Positions 33,788 to 44,969 of a stretch of DNA of 64,000 nt are shown piece after piece. Within the stretch, counting starts at the first letter, position 1; each line of letters begins with the position of its first letter. The stretch spans positions 18,848,640 to 18,912,639 of the forward strand of contig OY804590.1 in NCBI GenBank assembly GCA_963680875.1, in the 5' to 3' direction. The notes below the pieces were generated by a model that was given only the letters and a program-made list of their open reading frames with translations, did not search any database and had not been told where the DNA came from. Both the position numbers and the translations under genes were made by a program. This stretch comes from Bathymodiolus brooksi (lineage: Eukaryota; Mollusca; Bivalvia; Mytilida; Modiolidae).

Positions 33788-36700
33788 ATGTCGGAGGACA
33801 GAAGTAGTAACAAGACTGGGAAATATGTCACTTTTAATGATGAACAAGATCATAAAAGAAAGGAAAAGAAGAAAAAGAAAATGAGGTATTTTTTTCTAGA
33901 GGTTATTTTTTTTAATTAAATTTTGTAAATCATAAAAAAAAGGCTTATTTGTTTTTACGTATAATAAATATACTGTAAAGATCCTAGATTTTAAATTTAA
34001 CGATGTAATATTTAGAAACTGTGATGGCAAGACAACCTCAATAATGGAAAAAAAGGGGGGACTTCTTTAATTTTGCTATAACTTATGCCTAGGACCTATT
34101 TGCTTTATTTGCCAATAATACACACATGTATATGCTTAATCTACAGAAACAGTTAAAAAGATTCACATACTATACACTTTTCTAAAACTTATCAAATTTA
34201 TTAAGATTTTGTTTATTGTTATTCGTCAGGGTATGCTATCTGTTCTATTTACAACGAATCCTTGGGTGGATATAAAATTCTCCCCCAGATTATAAATAGA
34301 TCCCATAATTATCAAAACAGCAACCGGTCAGAAGACTAAGAATGTAATACGCAAGTACCTAACTTATGATGTATATAATTTTTACTATATGCATTGATTA
34401 AGAGGATTAGCCAAGGTAGTATAGGCATATCTTAACGAGTTGAGGTTCATTGGATTCTTAACAATCTTGAACCATAAACAATTTTATTTTATCGCAGAAA
34501 CTTTTCTTCTCTAGGTGTGTGCTTACTCAGTTATTTTTCAAAATTGATTATGCGTTTTGTGTAACTTTTTCGCGACTGAAATTATTGAAAAAGATAAATT
34601 TTAAATAAGAACAAATGTGATTTCATAAATTCAATCTTGGACCACTGAACCAAATGTTACTTAGGAAGTCTCTAACATTTTATCTAGTTTTTGTTCTATT
34701 TGAAATTCAACACGGTTCCTTGCTTTCTTAATTTTGTTGAAATTTCCAGTCTCTTCTCAAAACTATCAGACAAGGAATGACTTCAGGAGAATGTGTTGAA
34801 AATAAGTGGCTTAATATGAAATATATAGGGTAATATCTTACTGTGGAAATACTTTTGACCCATGAGTGTATATACAGTCAAACCTGTATTAAGAGGTCAC
34901 CTTTAGGGCCAAGAAAAAGTGGCCTTACAAGACAGGTGACCTCTTAAAAGAGGTTCAATTTATATAAAATGTTCAATGACAGGATATTTTAGAGAATCGA
35001 AAATCCAAGATGGCCATCACCGCAGGAACAATTTAACATTGTATTCTATGAGGAAAGTGTGCTCAAATTATTCACCTCTGAAACTACTATGCAAATCAAA
35101 ATAAAAGCAAACTTCCTTGGAATATTTCTTGGAAGATACTCTACCAAATGTCTATTTTAGTTAAGTTGATGTCATAACTTAGAAAGAATTTACGGTATAC
35201 ACCATGACTTGGTTAACCGTTACGGAATATCTGTGCCACATTTGTCGTAAACACTTCTCGGTCCTTTCTTCATTCATGACTTATCACGGGTTTGTAACTA
35301 GATTAACACGACGGTTGCCACTAGTGGAGCAAGAACTGATCACCCTTCCGGGCACCTGAGTTCACCCCCGCGTTTTAGTGGGGTTTGTGTTACTCGATCT
35401 TTAGTTTTATATGTAGTGTGTTGTAGATCGTCGTTTGTCCTTTTTATTTTGGCCATTGTGTTGTCTGTTCTTCGATTTAGGAATTCTGATTACCCCTTTG
35501 GTACTTTGGTATCTTCAAACTCTTCTTATGTTGACCGGAAATCCGAGATGGCCACATCTCCAAAGTGAAACCTCAGCATAAAAAAATATCAAAAATAATA
35601 TTTCTCCGAAACTTAATTGAACTCATATATTTTATTGAATTTTTATATAGAACATAGAATTTTCAATTTCCCCCAAAAAGAAAGATATAAATAATAATTA
35701 TTTACATAATAATAATCTTTATTGAAGTTTTGTGTTCATTTTAGTATTGACGGTTGAAAATCGAAGACGATGAAAATCAATATATATCACAAACAATTCA
35801 ACTGTATAAACATTATCTATATCTTTGATTTATGGACTTAAACTATGAAATATTGTCATAATTACGAGAAATGTAGCTAAATTTTGCCTTTGATTGTTTT
35901 ATCAGGACCTTTAACACTTTGTTTTATCAGGACCTTTAACGCTCTAGAATCAATATCTCAAGTAATGATATGTTTATTTTCGCTCAGCGGATACCACATA
36001 AAATACGTAAATAAAACTTTCACACAATACCATCGTCACATAGAAGAAAATAATATACCACAAAAGAGAGGTAAGCTTATTCTTTATGATAAAATTCCAT
36101 TTCTTACAAGAAATGGTAAAGATTTTTTTTGGGAAAAAGTGACGGGGTCGTGAAAGAAAGAATATATTTAATTAGCAATATCGGTATCACTTAATTTTAA
36201 AATAGAAAGAAACATATACTGATTTCTTGAAATAAAAAAGAAAGAAAACATATAATTGTTTTTTTTTTAAAGAAACGCACGACAAACATTATACTACTAA
36301 TATTGACGTACAGTGTTTGAAAAAACAACATGTGTGTAAGCTAAAAAAAAAAAATAACATAACGAGGGTGTGATTATGGTCGAGTGGTTCAAGTCGTGGA
36401 TGTCTGGACTGGGTTGCTCAAAACGTTGGTTTGACGATTTCTGACATTTTTTTTATACAAAGAATACTATGGAATTTTGGGATACTATCCACTGGTTAAA
36501 CTACTTACCTACTTAGCCTAACCAATTGATTAAATTAACCAGTGTTTTGAGCAACCCAGTCCTTCTTCGTCAAATTACTACACATGACAAATGCCAATTA
36601 TATAAAGCATAGAAACATTTTAATTGTACAAGTGTTTAAACGACCGATTATGATATGGGTGTGACGTCATCGTTGTTTTCTGTCTGTGGACATAATGTTT

Positions 36701-39700
36701 TTTTAAACATTATTTGATCCTATCCTCTAATATTGTAACACAATGATCCTTGATTGAGAGATAAAAGAGTTAGGATTGATTCCGGGGATTAGACCTATAC
36801 CCGTCAAAGGAAAAGCTCAACATTGTGTTATTGATAAAATGTGTGGTCGTTGTTTTTTTAAATAACCTAAGTTGTATTGGCACATTTTTGTTGAAATTTC
36901 AACACCATGATTTTTGACATAGAATAATGATTCGGATTGATTATAAGGATACTAGCCGTACCCATTTACAAACAAGATATCAAATATTGATGAAAATGGA
37001 TTTGTTGCCGTCGCAACAAAACGCCAGCTTTACGCAGCACTTTATTTAAGATCTTAGAGAACATACATCGTATATCAGTGCTGGAATATGGATGGTTAAT
37101 GCAACTTTCAATGCTATTTCACTTATATCGTGGCGGTCAGTTTTATTGGTGGAGGAAACTGGATTACCCGGAGAACACCACAAACCTGTCGTGAGTCACT
37201 GACAAACTTTATCACATAAATCCTAACTACGAGATCGGTAATCGTAATCCCAAATATATCAGTGACAAGCACTGTTGCATATTGGTGCGCTTACACGGTC
37301 AACATTTCTCTTAATATTCGCTTCAAACTTTATCAGTACACCACAGGGGCGGATCCAGGGGGGGGGGGGGGGGGGGCGCACCCGGCGCGCGCGCCCCCCT
37401 TAAAATTTGAAAAAATATGATTTTTTGGCGTAAAATCGTGATTTTTCATACGAAATACCCCAAACATTTTCGCGCCTCCTTCCGTCCAGCGCAATGTTTT
37501 TAAGTGCGCCTCCCCTAACTTGAAATCCTGGATCCGCCCCTGCACCAGCTTCAAAGATAAAGTTGTCAGTCTAAGCACCTATCCAACTCCCTTCCAATAT
37601 TTGATTGACATATGAAACATGTTTGACGAGGTGTTTAGACTGTGAAATATCTGTTTGAAACATCTGCACAGGTTTTTAGTTTGAAGGAAAAAATTACTGT
37701 AAATGCAGTAGATGTTAATACAACTATATTCAAACCTGCCCATACGGTCACCTTTATTAAGCAGTCACCTGTATTAAAAGGTCGCCTTTTACCGTCATGT
37801 CATAGAAGATTTCAAATGAATAGAATCTTCTTTTAAGATGTTCCCTGTCCTGTAAGAAATTTTTGTCTTTGTCACAAATGTGACCTCTAAATACAGGATT
37901 GACTATACAGACATTTGTATAAAATAACAAAATTTAGCACTCTGTAATTAAAAAAACAAGATTTATTAAAATTAATTATCACATAAATATCATAATTATC
38001 GCTAAAGTTTTAATATTCTTGCTGAAAAATAATGTATAATTGTAAAAAAAAAATAATTATGCGATAATTAATGATAAACAATATAATTTTATGGCGATTT
38101 GTGCATCTTTACCATTTTGACTGTACATAGTGAAAACATAGTGAACAGTTATATTCGTCAAAAACCTTTGATTCGCACAGACAGTCGGACGTATTAAGGC
38201 ATCATAGTTTGTTCCGTCTGGTCAAAAGCTGGTACATAGAAAAAAGATATATGATTTATTATTTATCTAATACATACCAAATAAGAAGTTTTTTCACCAA
38301 ATTATTCAATTGTATTTCACAATCACATTTATACACTTTAATTAATTGGACAATCATTATATTTTGCTTCCATGCTAGAAATTCAGCTTTTTCCTAAATT
38401 TTGCCCCCCCCCCCCCCCAAAAAGTAGGTGGTTTTGGCCCCACCACCTTTTCAAATAGGAGGGGGTCAATTGTCTTACTTGCCCTCCGGAACCTACGCCC
38501 ATGCAATAAGTATATTGTATATAATACAGACTGACAGACACGCTAACTATTGCTGAAAAAGGGAAGGGTTCTACTCTATTTTTAAATCAATATTAAAAAT
38601 AACCTAAGTGGCCATCAATCACCTTCAAGTTGTTTGTTACCTATATATTTGTTTTATATCATGACCAGGGAGTACATACAGATGTTTATATAACAGTTCA
38701 GAGTGTTACATGTACGCTCTTTAGATAACAAACAATTGTTTCTTACACTATCAGAAGAAGCTCGCCACGCTGTGCTCGGCAGGAGGACATTCTGTCTCCA
38801 ACATTAAATACACGTATAAATTACAATTGATATGATATCGTTCTTTTTGTCTTTTTCAAGTGTTTTATTTGGCTATATATGGTCCACGCGTTGTAAAATG
38901 GCATGTCTGATGTCAGATTTCTTATAAAAAAAATTAATTTGTTATTTATAACAATATAATAACTTAATAACAATCCCGCGAGACGTACATTAAATGTTCA
39001 ATGGTCAAGTGGCCTCTAACTGTATATAACTTTACCAATACAACACTTTTTATTCATAGATTCATTATTAACTATATGTTTTCTTTGTGCACGTCTACTT
39101 AAGCTAAGTGTAAAAGAAAGTAATACAATGAACTAAAAAAGTAAAGATACCGGGTATACCTGTACCTTGTTAAGGATAATAGATATACCTGTACCTTGTT
39201 AAGGATAATAATTTAGACAACAGGCAACATTTCTTCTGAAATAAATGAAGGTAGGTTATATAATAGATAATTAAACCGTACATTAGAACAAAATTGATTA
39301 TTTAATACACAACATTTCATTACAATCACTAAATGAATCATTTGTTCATGCATTTTTCCCCTTAATTTCTTATTAAACCGCATCGGTGATGTAATGGTTA
39401 GCATGCTCGCCTTGAGTGCGGAAGATCGTGGGTTCAGGCCCTGGTCGCGATCGGGTCAAACCTGGTATATTGCTTCTCCGCTAAGTACGGAGCATTAATG
39501 AGTTAGAACAAAGACTGGTTGGCTAGGAATCAGGATACTGTATCCAAGTGGAGCGATATGTCTACCCGTGAACGATTGCACTATAAAATCCAACTAAAGG
39601 TCTAGTACAAATCTGACATCATTATCATCTCATTGACAATCCTTTGTTGGATTTCTTATCAATAAAGAATTTGAATTTGAAATTGAATCTCATTGAATGT

Positions 39701-40287
39701 GATCTGATCTTGCCATAATATAGCTGAAAATTGCTCATTTGGCGTAAACCAACAATCATTCACTCACTCACTCACTAAATATTAGTGCATCGCCAACAAT
39801 AATCTAATTTTAATTAGGGTGTACATATAGATAGGCTTAGTTTTGAATGAACAGATATGTAATCTCTATTTTCTCCTAAAATTTCATAATCAGTACACAA
39901 GTTGATAACAATACATTTATTTACAATTTGTATAAAAATACAATGTATATACAGTCAAACCTGCCCATGAGGTCACCTCTATTAAGCAGTCACCTGTATT
40001 AAAATGTCACCTTTTTCTTGTCCAATCATTGACAATTTCATATGAATTGAACCTCTTTAAGAGGTCACTTGTCTTATATGACCATTTTTTTTTGTACCAA
40101 GGGTGACCTCTTAATACAGGTTTGACTGTATTATATAACTCATGTCTGTTTAATGTTCATTTTACAGTAAAATGGATAGACAACGGAAGAATTCCTGTGC
40201 TGCTCGTGATCGCTTGCTTGGGAGGACCCAAGTTGAAGAGGATATTCTTGATTGGGTGAAGAAGTTGAGGATTGTTGAAGACAACAG
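33788..40287 (+). CDS. Candidate spliced gene, unknown, at least three joined exons
   Basis: Exon 1 (33788-33885) starts at ATG in the context AACAATGTC and reads MSEDRSSNKTGKYVTFNDEQ, then a very basic segment (KRKEKKKKKM). It ends with two bases at a GTATTT donor. Exon 2 (34770-34829), after a CTCTTCTCAAAACTATCAG acceptor, reads QGMTSGECVENKWLNMKYI. Exon 3 (35988-36070), after TGTTTATTTTCGCTCAG, reads GYHIKYVNKTFTQYHRHIEE and ends at GTAAGC. All three join in one frame. A possible exon 4 (36273-36335; THDKHYTTNIDVQCLKK) fits on its 5' side. A further exon at 40168-40287 (MDRQRKNSCAARDRLLGRTQ ... LDWVKKLRIVEDNR, donor GTAAAT) is open but does not join exon 4 in phase with the best donor. An exon may be missing, or GTGTAA may be the donor. 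Family unknown; charged, probably intracellular. Confidence 0.4.
34873..34985 (+). mobile_element. MITE (TACAGTCAAACCTG family), 3' truncated
   Basis: It starts TACAGTCAAACCTGTATTAA and continues with GACAGGTGACCTCTTAAAAG. The right terminus is missing. It lies in intron 2 of the candidate gene at 33788. Full copies are at 37727-37908 and 39950-40130. Confidence 0.75.
35180..35525 (+). mobile_element. Family P form A 3' end
   Basis: It starts in the last RT codons (ATTTACGGTATACACCATGA) and then carries the full tail, CCACTAGTGGAGCAAGAAC ... TTTGGTATCTTCAAACTC, with a small duplication of CTTTGGTA near 35500. It lies in intron 2 of the candidate gene. Confidence 0.88.
36406..36562. mobile_element. 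MITE with 25 bp terminal inverted repeats
   Basis: The left end GGACTGGGTTGCTCAAAACG matches the inverted right end GTTTTGAGCAACCCAGTCC. The interior is AT-rich and non-coding, 157 bp in all. No clear target duplication. Confidence 0.85.
36563..37084. other. Intron-like, no feature
   Basis: AT-rich sequence inside the span of the candidate gene. No exon with good splice sites was found. Confidence 0.4.
37090..37290 (-). mobile_element. SINE-A copy, head degraded
   Basis: GGTTAATGCAACTTTCAATG, TATATCGTGGCGGTCAGTTT and GAGTCACTGACAAACTTTAT are body and tail on the minus strand. The head is scrambled beyond 37225. Confidence 0.75.
37346..37541. mobile_element. hAT-like non-autonomous element
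   Basis: The termini are CAGGGGCGGATCCAGG and CCTGGATCCGCCCCTG, a perfect 16 bp inverted pair of the type common at hAT ends. CACCA abuts both ends, but a clean 8 bp duplication is not evident. The interior contains a G run and GC-rich sequence, then GTAAAATCGTGATTTTTCAT. The minus-strand frame here is proline-rich noise. Confidence 0.75.
37727..37908 (+). mobile_element. MITE (TACAGTCAAACCTG family), diverged full copy
   Basis: Left end ATTCAAACCTGCCCATACGG, right end AATACAGGATTGACTATACA. The inner AAGCAGTCACCTGTATTAAA is as in the copy at 39950. Confidence 0.75.
38370..38505 (-). mobile_element. Dispersed-element scrap with a C run
   Basis: On the minus strand: GGGCGTAGGTTCCGGAGGGC, GTAAGACAATTGACCCCCTC, then a run of 16 or more G. 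It resembles ends of widespread invertebrate repeats, but I cannot assign it. Confidence 0.4.
38506..39377. other. Intron-like; one short GC-richer piece
   Basis: AGAAGCTCGCCACGCTGTGC (38755-38815) follows a good acceptor (TTGTTTCTTACACTATCAG), but none of its phases joins the neighbouring candidate exons. A 29 bp direct duplication (TATACCTGTACCTTGTTAAG) is at 39155 and 39184. Confidence 0.4.
39378..39780 (+). mobile_element. SINE-C, tRNA-derived
   Basis: Head: CATCGGTGATGTAATGGTTA ... GATCGTGGGTTCAGGCCC. Body: AACCTGGTATATTGCTTCTC and GAACAAAGACTGGTTGGC. The 3' end has a diverged ATAGCTGAAAATTGCTCATT, GGCGTAAACC and (CACT)n. Its tail is related to that of SINE-A and SINE-B. Confidence 0.7.
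39950..40130 (+). mobile_element. MITE (TACAGTCAAACCTG family), best copy
   Basis: Termini TACAGTCAAACCTG and CAGGTTTGACTGTA are inverted and perfect over 14 bp. Length 181 bp. Terminal TA dinucleotides are compatible with a Tc1/mariner-mobilised MITE. Confidence 0.88.
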
Positions 40288-40313
40288 GTAAATTAAATAC
40301 ATGTAATAAAACA

Positions 40314-40590
40314 GAGGGCCCGGGTGGCTCAATGAGTTAGGTAGTTTGGATTACCTAACAACTCATACAAGCCTACCACCAATACGGCGTGGGTTCGCGT
40401 CCGGTTTTGTAAATTACAAAAAAGGGTGCATTCGACTCGCAGCCGCAAGTTATAAAGTTTACCAGTTGCTTGTCCATGGTCGATGGTTCTTTCCGGGTAC
40501 TCCGGCTTCTTCCACCACTAAAACTGGTCACCATGATATAGCTGAAATATTGCTGAATGTGGCGTTAAGCACCAAAAATCAAATCAATCA
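40314..40590 (+). mobile_element. SINE-B copy with target duplication
   Basis: GAGGGCCCGGGTGGCTCAAT, a B-box-like GGGTTCGCGTCCGG, then the shared tail GATATAGCTGAAATATTGCT and an (AATC)n end. TAATAAAACA flanks it at 40304-40313 and 40591-40600. It sits 26 bp downstream of the donor at 40288. Confidence 0.9.
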
Positions 40591-40639
40591 TAATAAAACA
40601 TCTTTGAAAAAGAATACGTGTTAAAACAAAAATAAATGT

Positions 40640-40840
40640 TTAAACTTTAGTGGTCAACAAGTTCACCAATATTAATAAAACAAATAACCACCTCTCGACT
40701 CAAACCTTTGAACACAGAAAAATGCCACGACATATGACGTTAGAAATGTAGATCCTGGCACAGAAATGTGGCGGGATTAGACCAGTTAATAGGATCCCAA
40801 TCAATCCTCTGTTGTATGCGGACACAATTAAGCCTCTCTT
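40640..40840 (+). mobile_element. Family II-like copy, unexpanded reference for the 49 bp array
   Basis: GGTCAACAAGTTCACCAATA, GAACACAGAAAAATGCCACG, GACATATGACGTTAG, then a single AAATGTGGCGGGATTAGACC. The same order borders the 49 bp array at 3900-4010. Confidence 0.7.
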
Positions 40841-41259
40841 TCAAAATGATCGCAGAAAAATAAAATACGACAATCAATTATTATACAGGAAATCGTTATC
40901 TTTATTTTCTCATAAACCGACATGGTGTAGAGATACAGAATACAAAATATATTATTTATAATATTTATATAATATATGTACATGTTGGTAACAGTGCAGT
41001 TAACTGGGAGGGCCACACACCTTTATTTATGATGGCAACAAATCTTCATAATTTTTTAAGGCTATATTTATATTTCCTTAAATTTCAAAGTATTAGGTCT
41101 GTAATAGGAGAATGTCATCATCAAATCTTATATTAGACGGATAAAAATGTTTTACTTGAAAACAAACTGACAAATAAGGGTAATAACAAAATTACCGAAC
41201 TCTGAACAATCTTACAAAGGGAAAGTCAAAACTCATAAGTATATAAACAGACAAAATCA

Positions 41260-41360
41260 GTCAACAATCGGAAAACTGTGAAAACCGTAATGACCCTGAC
41301 TTGGTACAGGCATTTCTAAAGAAGTGGTGGGTTGAATCAGATTTTAAAGCGCCAAACAAA
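41260..41360 (+). mobile_element. Family II scrap
   Basis: CAACAATCGGAAAACTGTGA, CCCTGACTTGGTACAGGCAT and GTGGTGGGTTGAATCAG match the 3' half of family II. Confidence 0.55.
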
Positions 41361-41760
41361 GACAACGAGACACTCGGGAAACAGAGAACAATATTGTGTC
41401 TAGTACATTTATATAAAGATCAGTAAAGAGACATGTACGTGTCTTGATAATCCTATTGGGCTTAACACGGTTAGGATTAATTCATATGTCATGCTTTAAT
41501 CCTTTAATATATATTGTGTATTTAACTATAATTAATACATTATTAAATAATAAGCATATAATACGATTTATAGTTAAAAGTCAAATGGTCTAACTTCTGT
41601 CCTTTAGTCTAGGGTTATCCGTAATTGTAGCGTTTACAACAGATATATAATTTAAATTCATCAAAAGCTATTTCTAGGGGGAAAATGTGAAATTTAAGAA
41701 ATTAATTTTAATAATCCTACATTTATCGAAATATTTATTCGGGTGATAAAAGTTGCTAAA

Positions 41761-42659
41761 ATGGAAACCATCGGTGATAGACTTACAAATATTCCGAGTA
41801 TACAATTATTTGGAAGAGAAGGAGTACATATAAATATAAACTATGAAAGTAAGGAACATATAATGCAGAGGACATATGGTCGGGAGATACGAAATAGACA
41901 TTACAATAGTTCTAGAACACAGATTGTAGGAACAGATCGAATTTTTCCTAACGTGAATTTTGAATGTAGAAATCGCATAATAGTAACGAATACAAAAGTA
42001 GGTCAAACGATCGGAAAGCTTTTCAATAACATTCTGTCTTTTAGTGGCAATTTTCCGTAAGTATGGCAGTTAATTAATATTATTTTCAAAATATTACTTC
42101 ATACTTCTATAAGCCCCGGGGTATAGAAACAGGACATAATTCCTCCATTGTGGGCTATCATAATACCTTTCCGCTAGTTGCACGGGTCGAATTAAAAGAT
42201 CTACTCACCCTTATAAGGAGGGAAGCGCAAATGAGTGCGTCGTGTATGGAGAATGTCTAATGAGCACAGTGTGTGAGAACTGGTTGTTGGTGGTCCGTTG
42301 CGGGGCAAATATTTCTACCCTAGTAACCTATCATCTTTTTCTTGCTGTAATTCTAAAATTCCGAACTTTGTCCTTTCGCATTGAAACCTTTTTGTCTTCA
42401 CGATCTGTTATTTATAAACCTGTTCTGATCGTGAATATAGCTGAAATACTGGTAACTTGACAACAAGCAATCCATCAAAACAATCAATCAATCAATACTT
42501 CTACATTTACAAGAACTAGAATGTAAACAGATATTTACAACACGCTCGATATTTAAACAATCTAATATAAAATACATCTTTCTTTATTTTAGCTGGATAA
42601 TATCATATATTTGGTATACAAAAAAATATATGTTACTCGTGAAGAAGTTAAAATATTAA
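41761..42659 (+). CDS. Candidate two-exon gene, complete 120 aa, unknown family
   Basis: Exon 1 (41761-42056) starts at ATG in the context AAAATGG and reads METIGDRLTNIPSIQLFGRE, with QIVGTDRIFPNVNFECRNR near residues 60-78. It ends at a strong GTAAGTATG donor, leaving two bases. Exon 2 (42593-42659) follows TCTTTCTTTATTTTAG and joins in frame. It adds PWIISYIWYTKKYMLLVKKL and stops at TAA. The total is 363 bases. The C-terminal 20 residues are hydrophobic then basic. An AATAAA lies about 135 bp after the stop (42795-42800). The intron holds a family III repeat. The start could lie upstream, since the frame is open to 41698. I recognise no domain. Confidence 0.42.
42110..42480 (+). mobile_element. 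Family III copy (in the intron)
   Basis: CCGGGGTATAGAAACAGGAC, GCAAATGAGTGCGTCGTGTA and GGTTGTTGGTGGTCCGTTGC, ending in a tail with ATATAGCTGAAATACTGGTA and ACAAGCAATCCATC. The tail resembles the shared SINE tail. Confidence 0.65.
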
Positions 42660-42879
42660 AAACAAAATGAATTTATTATAAACAAATTAGGACGTATGCC
42701 TATTATCATTTTTTTTACTTTCTTGTATGTGAACTTGACCCTATGATTTCGTTTTCATTGTATCGAATTCCTAGTTGTTGAAAATGTGATTGTAATAAAC
42801 ATGACATTGATATTACGAATCAAACATTCCACGTACTTTAACTTTATTTTTGTCCACAATTTTATCATCGTGCGATATA

Positions 42880-43215
42880 GGAGATAACTGTATTGTATTT
42901 GAAAATTTCACGGCATCAAATGGAGATTTGATGATCGCAAATTGAGCTTACTGGCGACGCGTTAGCGGAGCCAGTAAACGGATATTTGCGACCATTAAAT
43001 CGACAATTGATGCCGTGAAATTTTCAAATACAATACAGTTATCTCCATTCTAATGTAATCATGTGTATAGATGCGTATTGCCACCTTATTGACAAGATGA
43101 CGTAAGCGGTAATCGGCTAAAATAATCTCATGATATTTTAACCGTGGAATTGATACCGTGAAAATTACAGCATTGTTCAATCACAAACCAGGAATATTAA
43201 ACAACTACATTAGAA
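42880..43215. mobile_element. Foldback element
   Basis: Perfect inverted arms of about 40 bp: GGAGATAACTGTATTGTATT at 42880 and AATACAATACAGTTATCTCC ending at 43046. A third, diverged arm (TACCGTGAAAATTACAGCAT ... GTTATCTACC) ends near 43230. Confidence 0.88.
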
Positions 43216-43309
43216 TTAGAGTTATCTACCTTTAGTCGGGAATAGATCAATTGATAATCGAGATCATCTCAGTTTTTGCTCAGTTTCGTCTTCTTATCAT
43301 GATTATAAC

Positions 43310-43750
43310 GGGTGTCTTATAAGAAGCAGGAACTGCTTACCCTTCGCGAGCACCTGAGTTCACCCCCGGTTTGTTTGGTGGGGTCCATGTTGCTCATCTT
43401 TTTAGTATATTGTATTGCACTATTATGAGTTTTGATGTCCGTTACGATTTCCGCATAAAATCGATGTTCGGTTCATCTTTACCTCCAGTTGTTTGTAGGA
43501 GGGCGTATGTCTTATTTACGTTATTTGTGTTTGCTTGCGTATATTGGTGTCCAACCCATATTATGTTGTGTTTTTGTTATGTTTGCCTTCGTCTTGCGTA
43601 CCTTATGTTGCCAGTTTCTCTGGATTGTTCCTTTTGGTATTCTCTAACATTTATTAAATTATTTGGCTTTGCAATCTTTTGATGCTTAGCGTACCTGATT
43701 GTCCATTTTTGATTGCCCCTTCGGTATTTCCTAACGTTTATTTACACCTT
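43310..43750 (+). mobile_element. Family P form B tail, best copy
   Basis: CGGGTGTCTTATAAGAAGCA, TTCGCGAGCACCTGAGTTCA, CACCCCCGGTTTGTTTGGTG, GTTACGATTTCCGCATAAAA, TTGCCAGTTTCTCTGGATTG and CGGTATTTCCTAACGTTTAT. It differs from form A after the CACCCCCGG block. An internal piece near the end is partly repeated (43620 and 43700). Confidence 0.8.
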
Positions 43751-44304
43751 TGGAACCTAGAGGTATAGAAATGTCAACTATCTGTTTCGTCTTGATGGCG
43801 TACAACCCTGCAGTTCGAGTTATCCGGTAATAATGTGGGATTACATAATACAACTCCAATGCCACATCATCGTAAAAGTTTAGTTAACAGTAAACCTAAG
43901 TACATGTGGATTAACAATATGAATAACTTCCCTTGCATTTTCTTATGGCAAGAATGTTGTGTCCACGAGCTCTCCTTGATACCGTTGATATAAAGGGTAA
44001 CAATTGTTGAGTCCTTGGGGAGATGCTTGTCAAATCCAGATCCGACTGATTGACCTCATCCGGTATGTATTTGTATATTATATTACCAGTTTGATTTTTT
44101 TTATTCGGTACTCGAAAATTTGGATACCTTGGATACATTTTTGTTTGTTTTTTCGGAAGATAAGTCGGACAGAACTACTCAACTTCTTTGTTCTTAATCT
44201 GTTAAAAATGGATGGATATAACATGTCCAACACTGCCCGATATGTATTCTAATTTACAAAAACGATTTCCAGATCAGATGAAGTGCGTGTCGTTTAACAG
44301 TAAA
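43751..44304. other. Family III scrap; otherwise no gene
   Basis: AGGTATAGAAATGTCAACTA near 43762 is family III. The rest is AT-rich, with short frames on both strands that carry no motif. Confidence 0.4.
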
Positions 44305-44775
44305 ACAACGGGTGTCACTGGTGGAGCTGGAATTTCTTACCATTCCGGAGTACCACCGGTTTTAAGCGTAGTACGTGTTGCTCAGATGTTAGCATTCTGT
44401 GTATTGTTTTGTCGACTATTATTTGACCTTTTGTCTTTTTAACTTTGACCATTGTATTATATGTCCTTCTAAAACGTTGTGAGTTCGAATCCCACTCATG
44501 GCGAGATGTACTCGATACAACATTTTGTGAATAAAGTCTGTTAGTGACTTGCGGACGGTCGGTGGTTTTCTCCGGGTACTCCGGTTTCCTCCACTAATAA
44601 AACTGACCGCCACGATATAGCTGAAATATTGTTGAAAGTGGCGTTAAACAACTAACCTTTGATTTACGGTGGCTTCTGATTTATACCTCTTTGGTATCAT
44701 CAAAGTTTTATTCACTGCCGGGTATTAGTTGGGTTTGTGTAGCTCAGCCTCTAGTTTTGTCTGTAGTTATATGTG
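44305..44775 (+). mobile_element. Family P form A tail split by SINE-A, plus a second tail scrap
   Basis: GGGTGTCACTGGTGGAGCTG to ATTGTATTATATGTCCTTCT (44310-44470) is tail. SINE-A occupies 44471-44656. The tail resumes TTGATTTACGGTGGCTTCTG ... TTTGGTATCATCAAAG. From 44712 a further diverged tail piece reads TAGTTGGGTTTGTGTAGCTC. Confidence 0.8.
44471..44656 (+). mobile_element. SINE-A copy, 5' truncated, nested in family P
   Basis: Starts in the B-box region (GTGAGTTCGAATCCCACTCA) and runs to TTGTTGAAAGTGGCGTTAAA. The insertion is younger than the surrounding family P tail. Confidence 0.88.
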
Positions 44776-44969
44776 AACTAGCTGCAATAATGTAGCTCCT
44801 GTGACAAACTTGTGTCTCGGCAGAGCTACAACGCGGTCCCATTCGTCACAATGGAGCAAACAAATGTTGCAGTTGAAACATAAAAACTCACTATTTACGC
44901 TTCAAACATTTCATTATAACTATTACTGATGATTCCAGTCCTTGTTAAATCGGTTTGGCTGAGAAATAT

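Noticed and set aside
37333..37578. 81-codon proline-rich minus-strand ORF
   Set aside because: It crosses the hAT-like element and its G run (reading as poly-proline).
38755..38815. Exon after a good acceptor, GC-rich
   Set aside because: None of its three phases joins the neighbouring candidate exons with acceptable donors.
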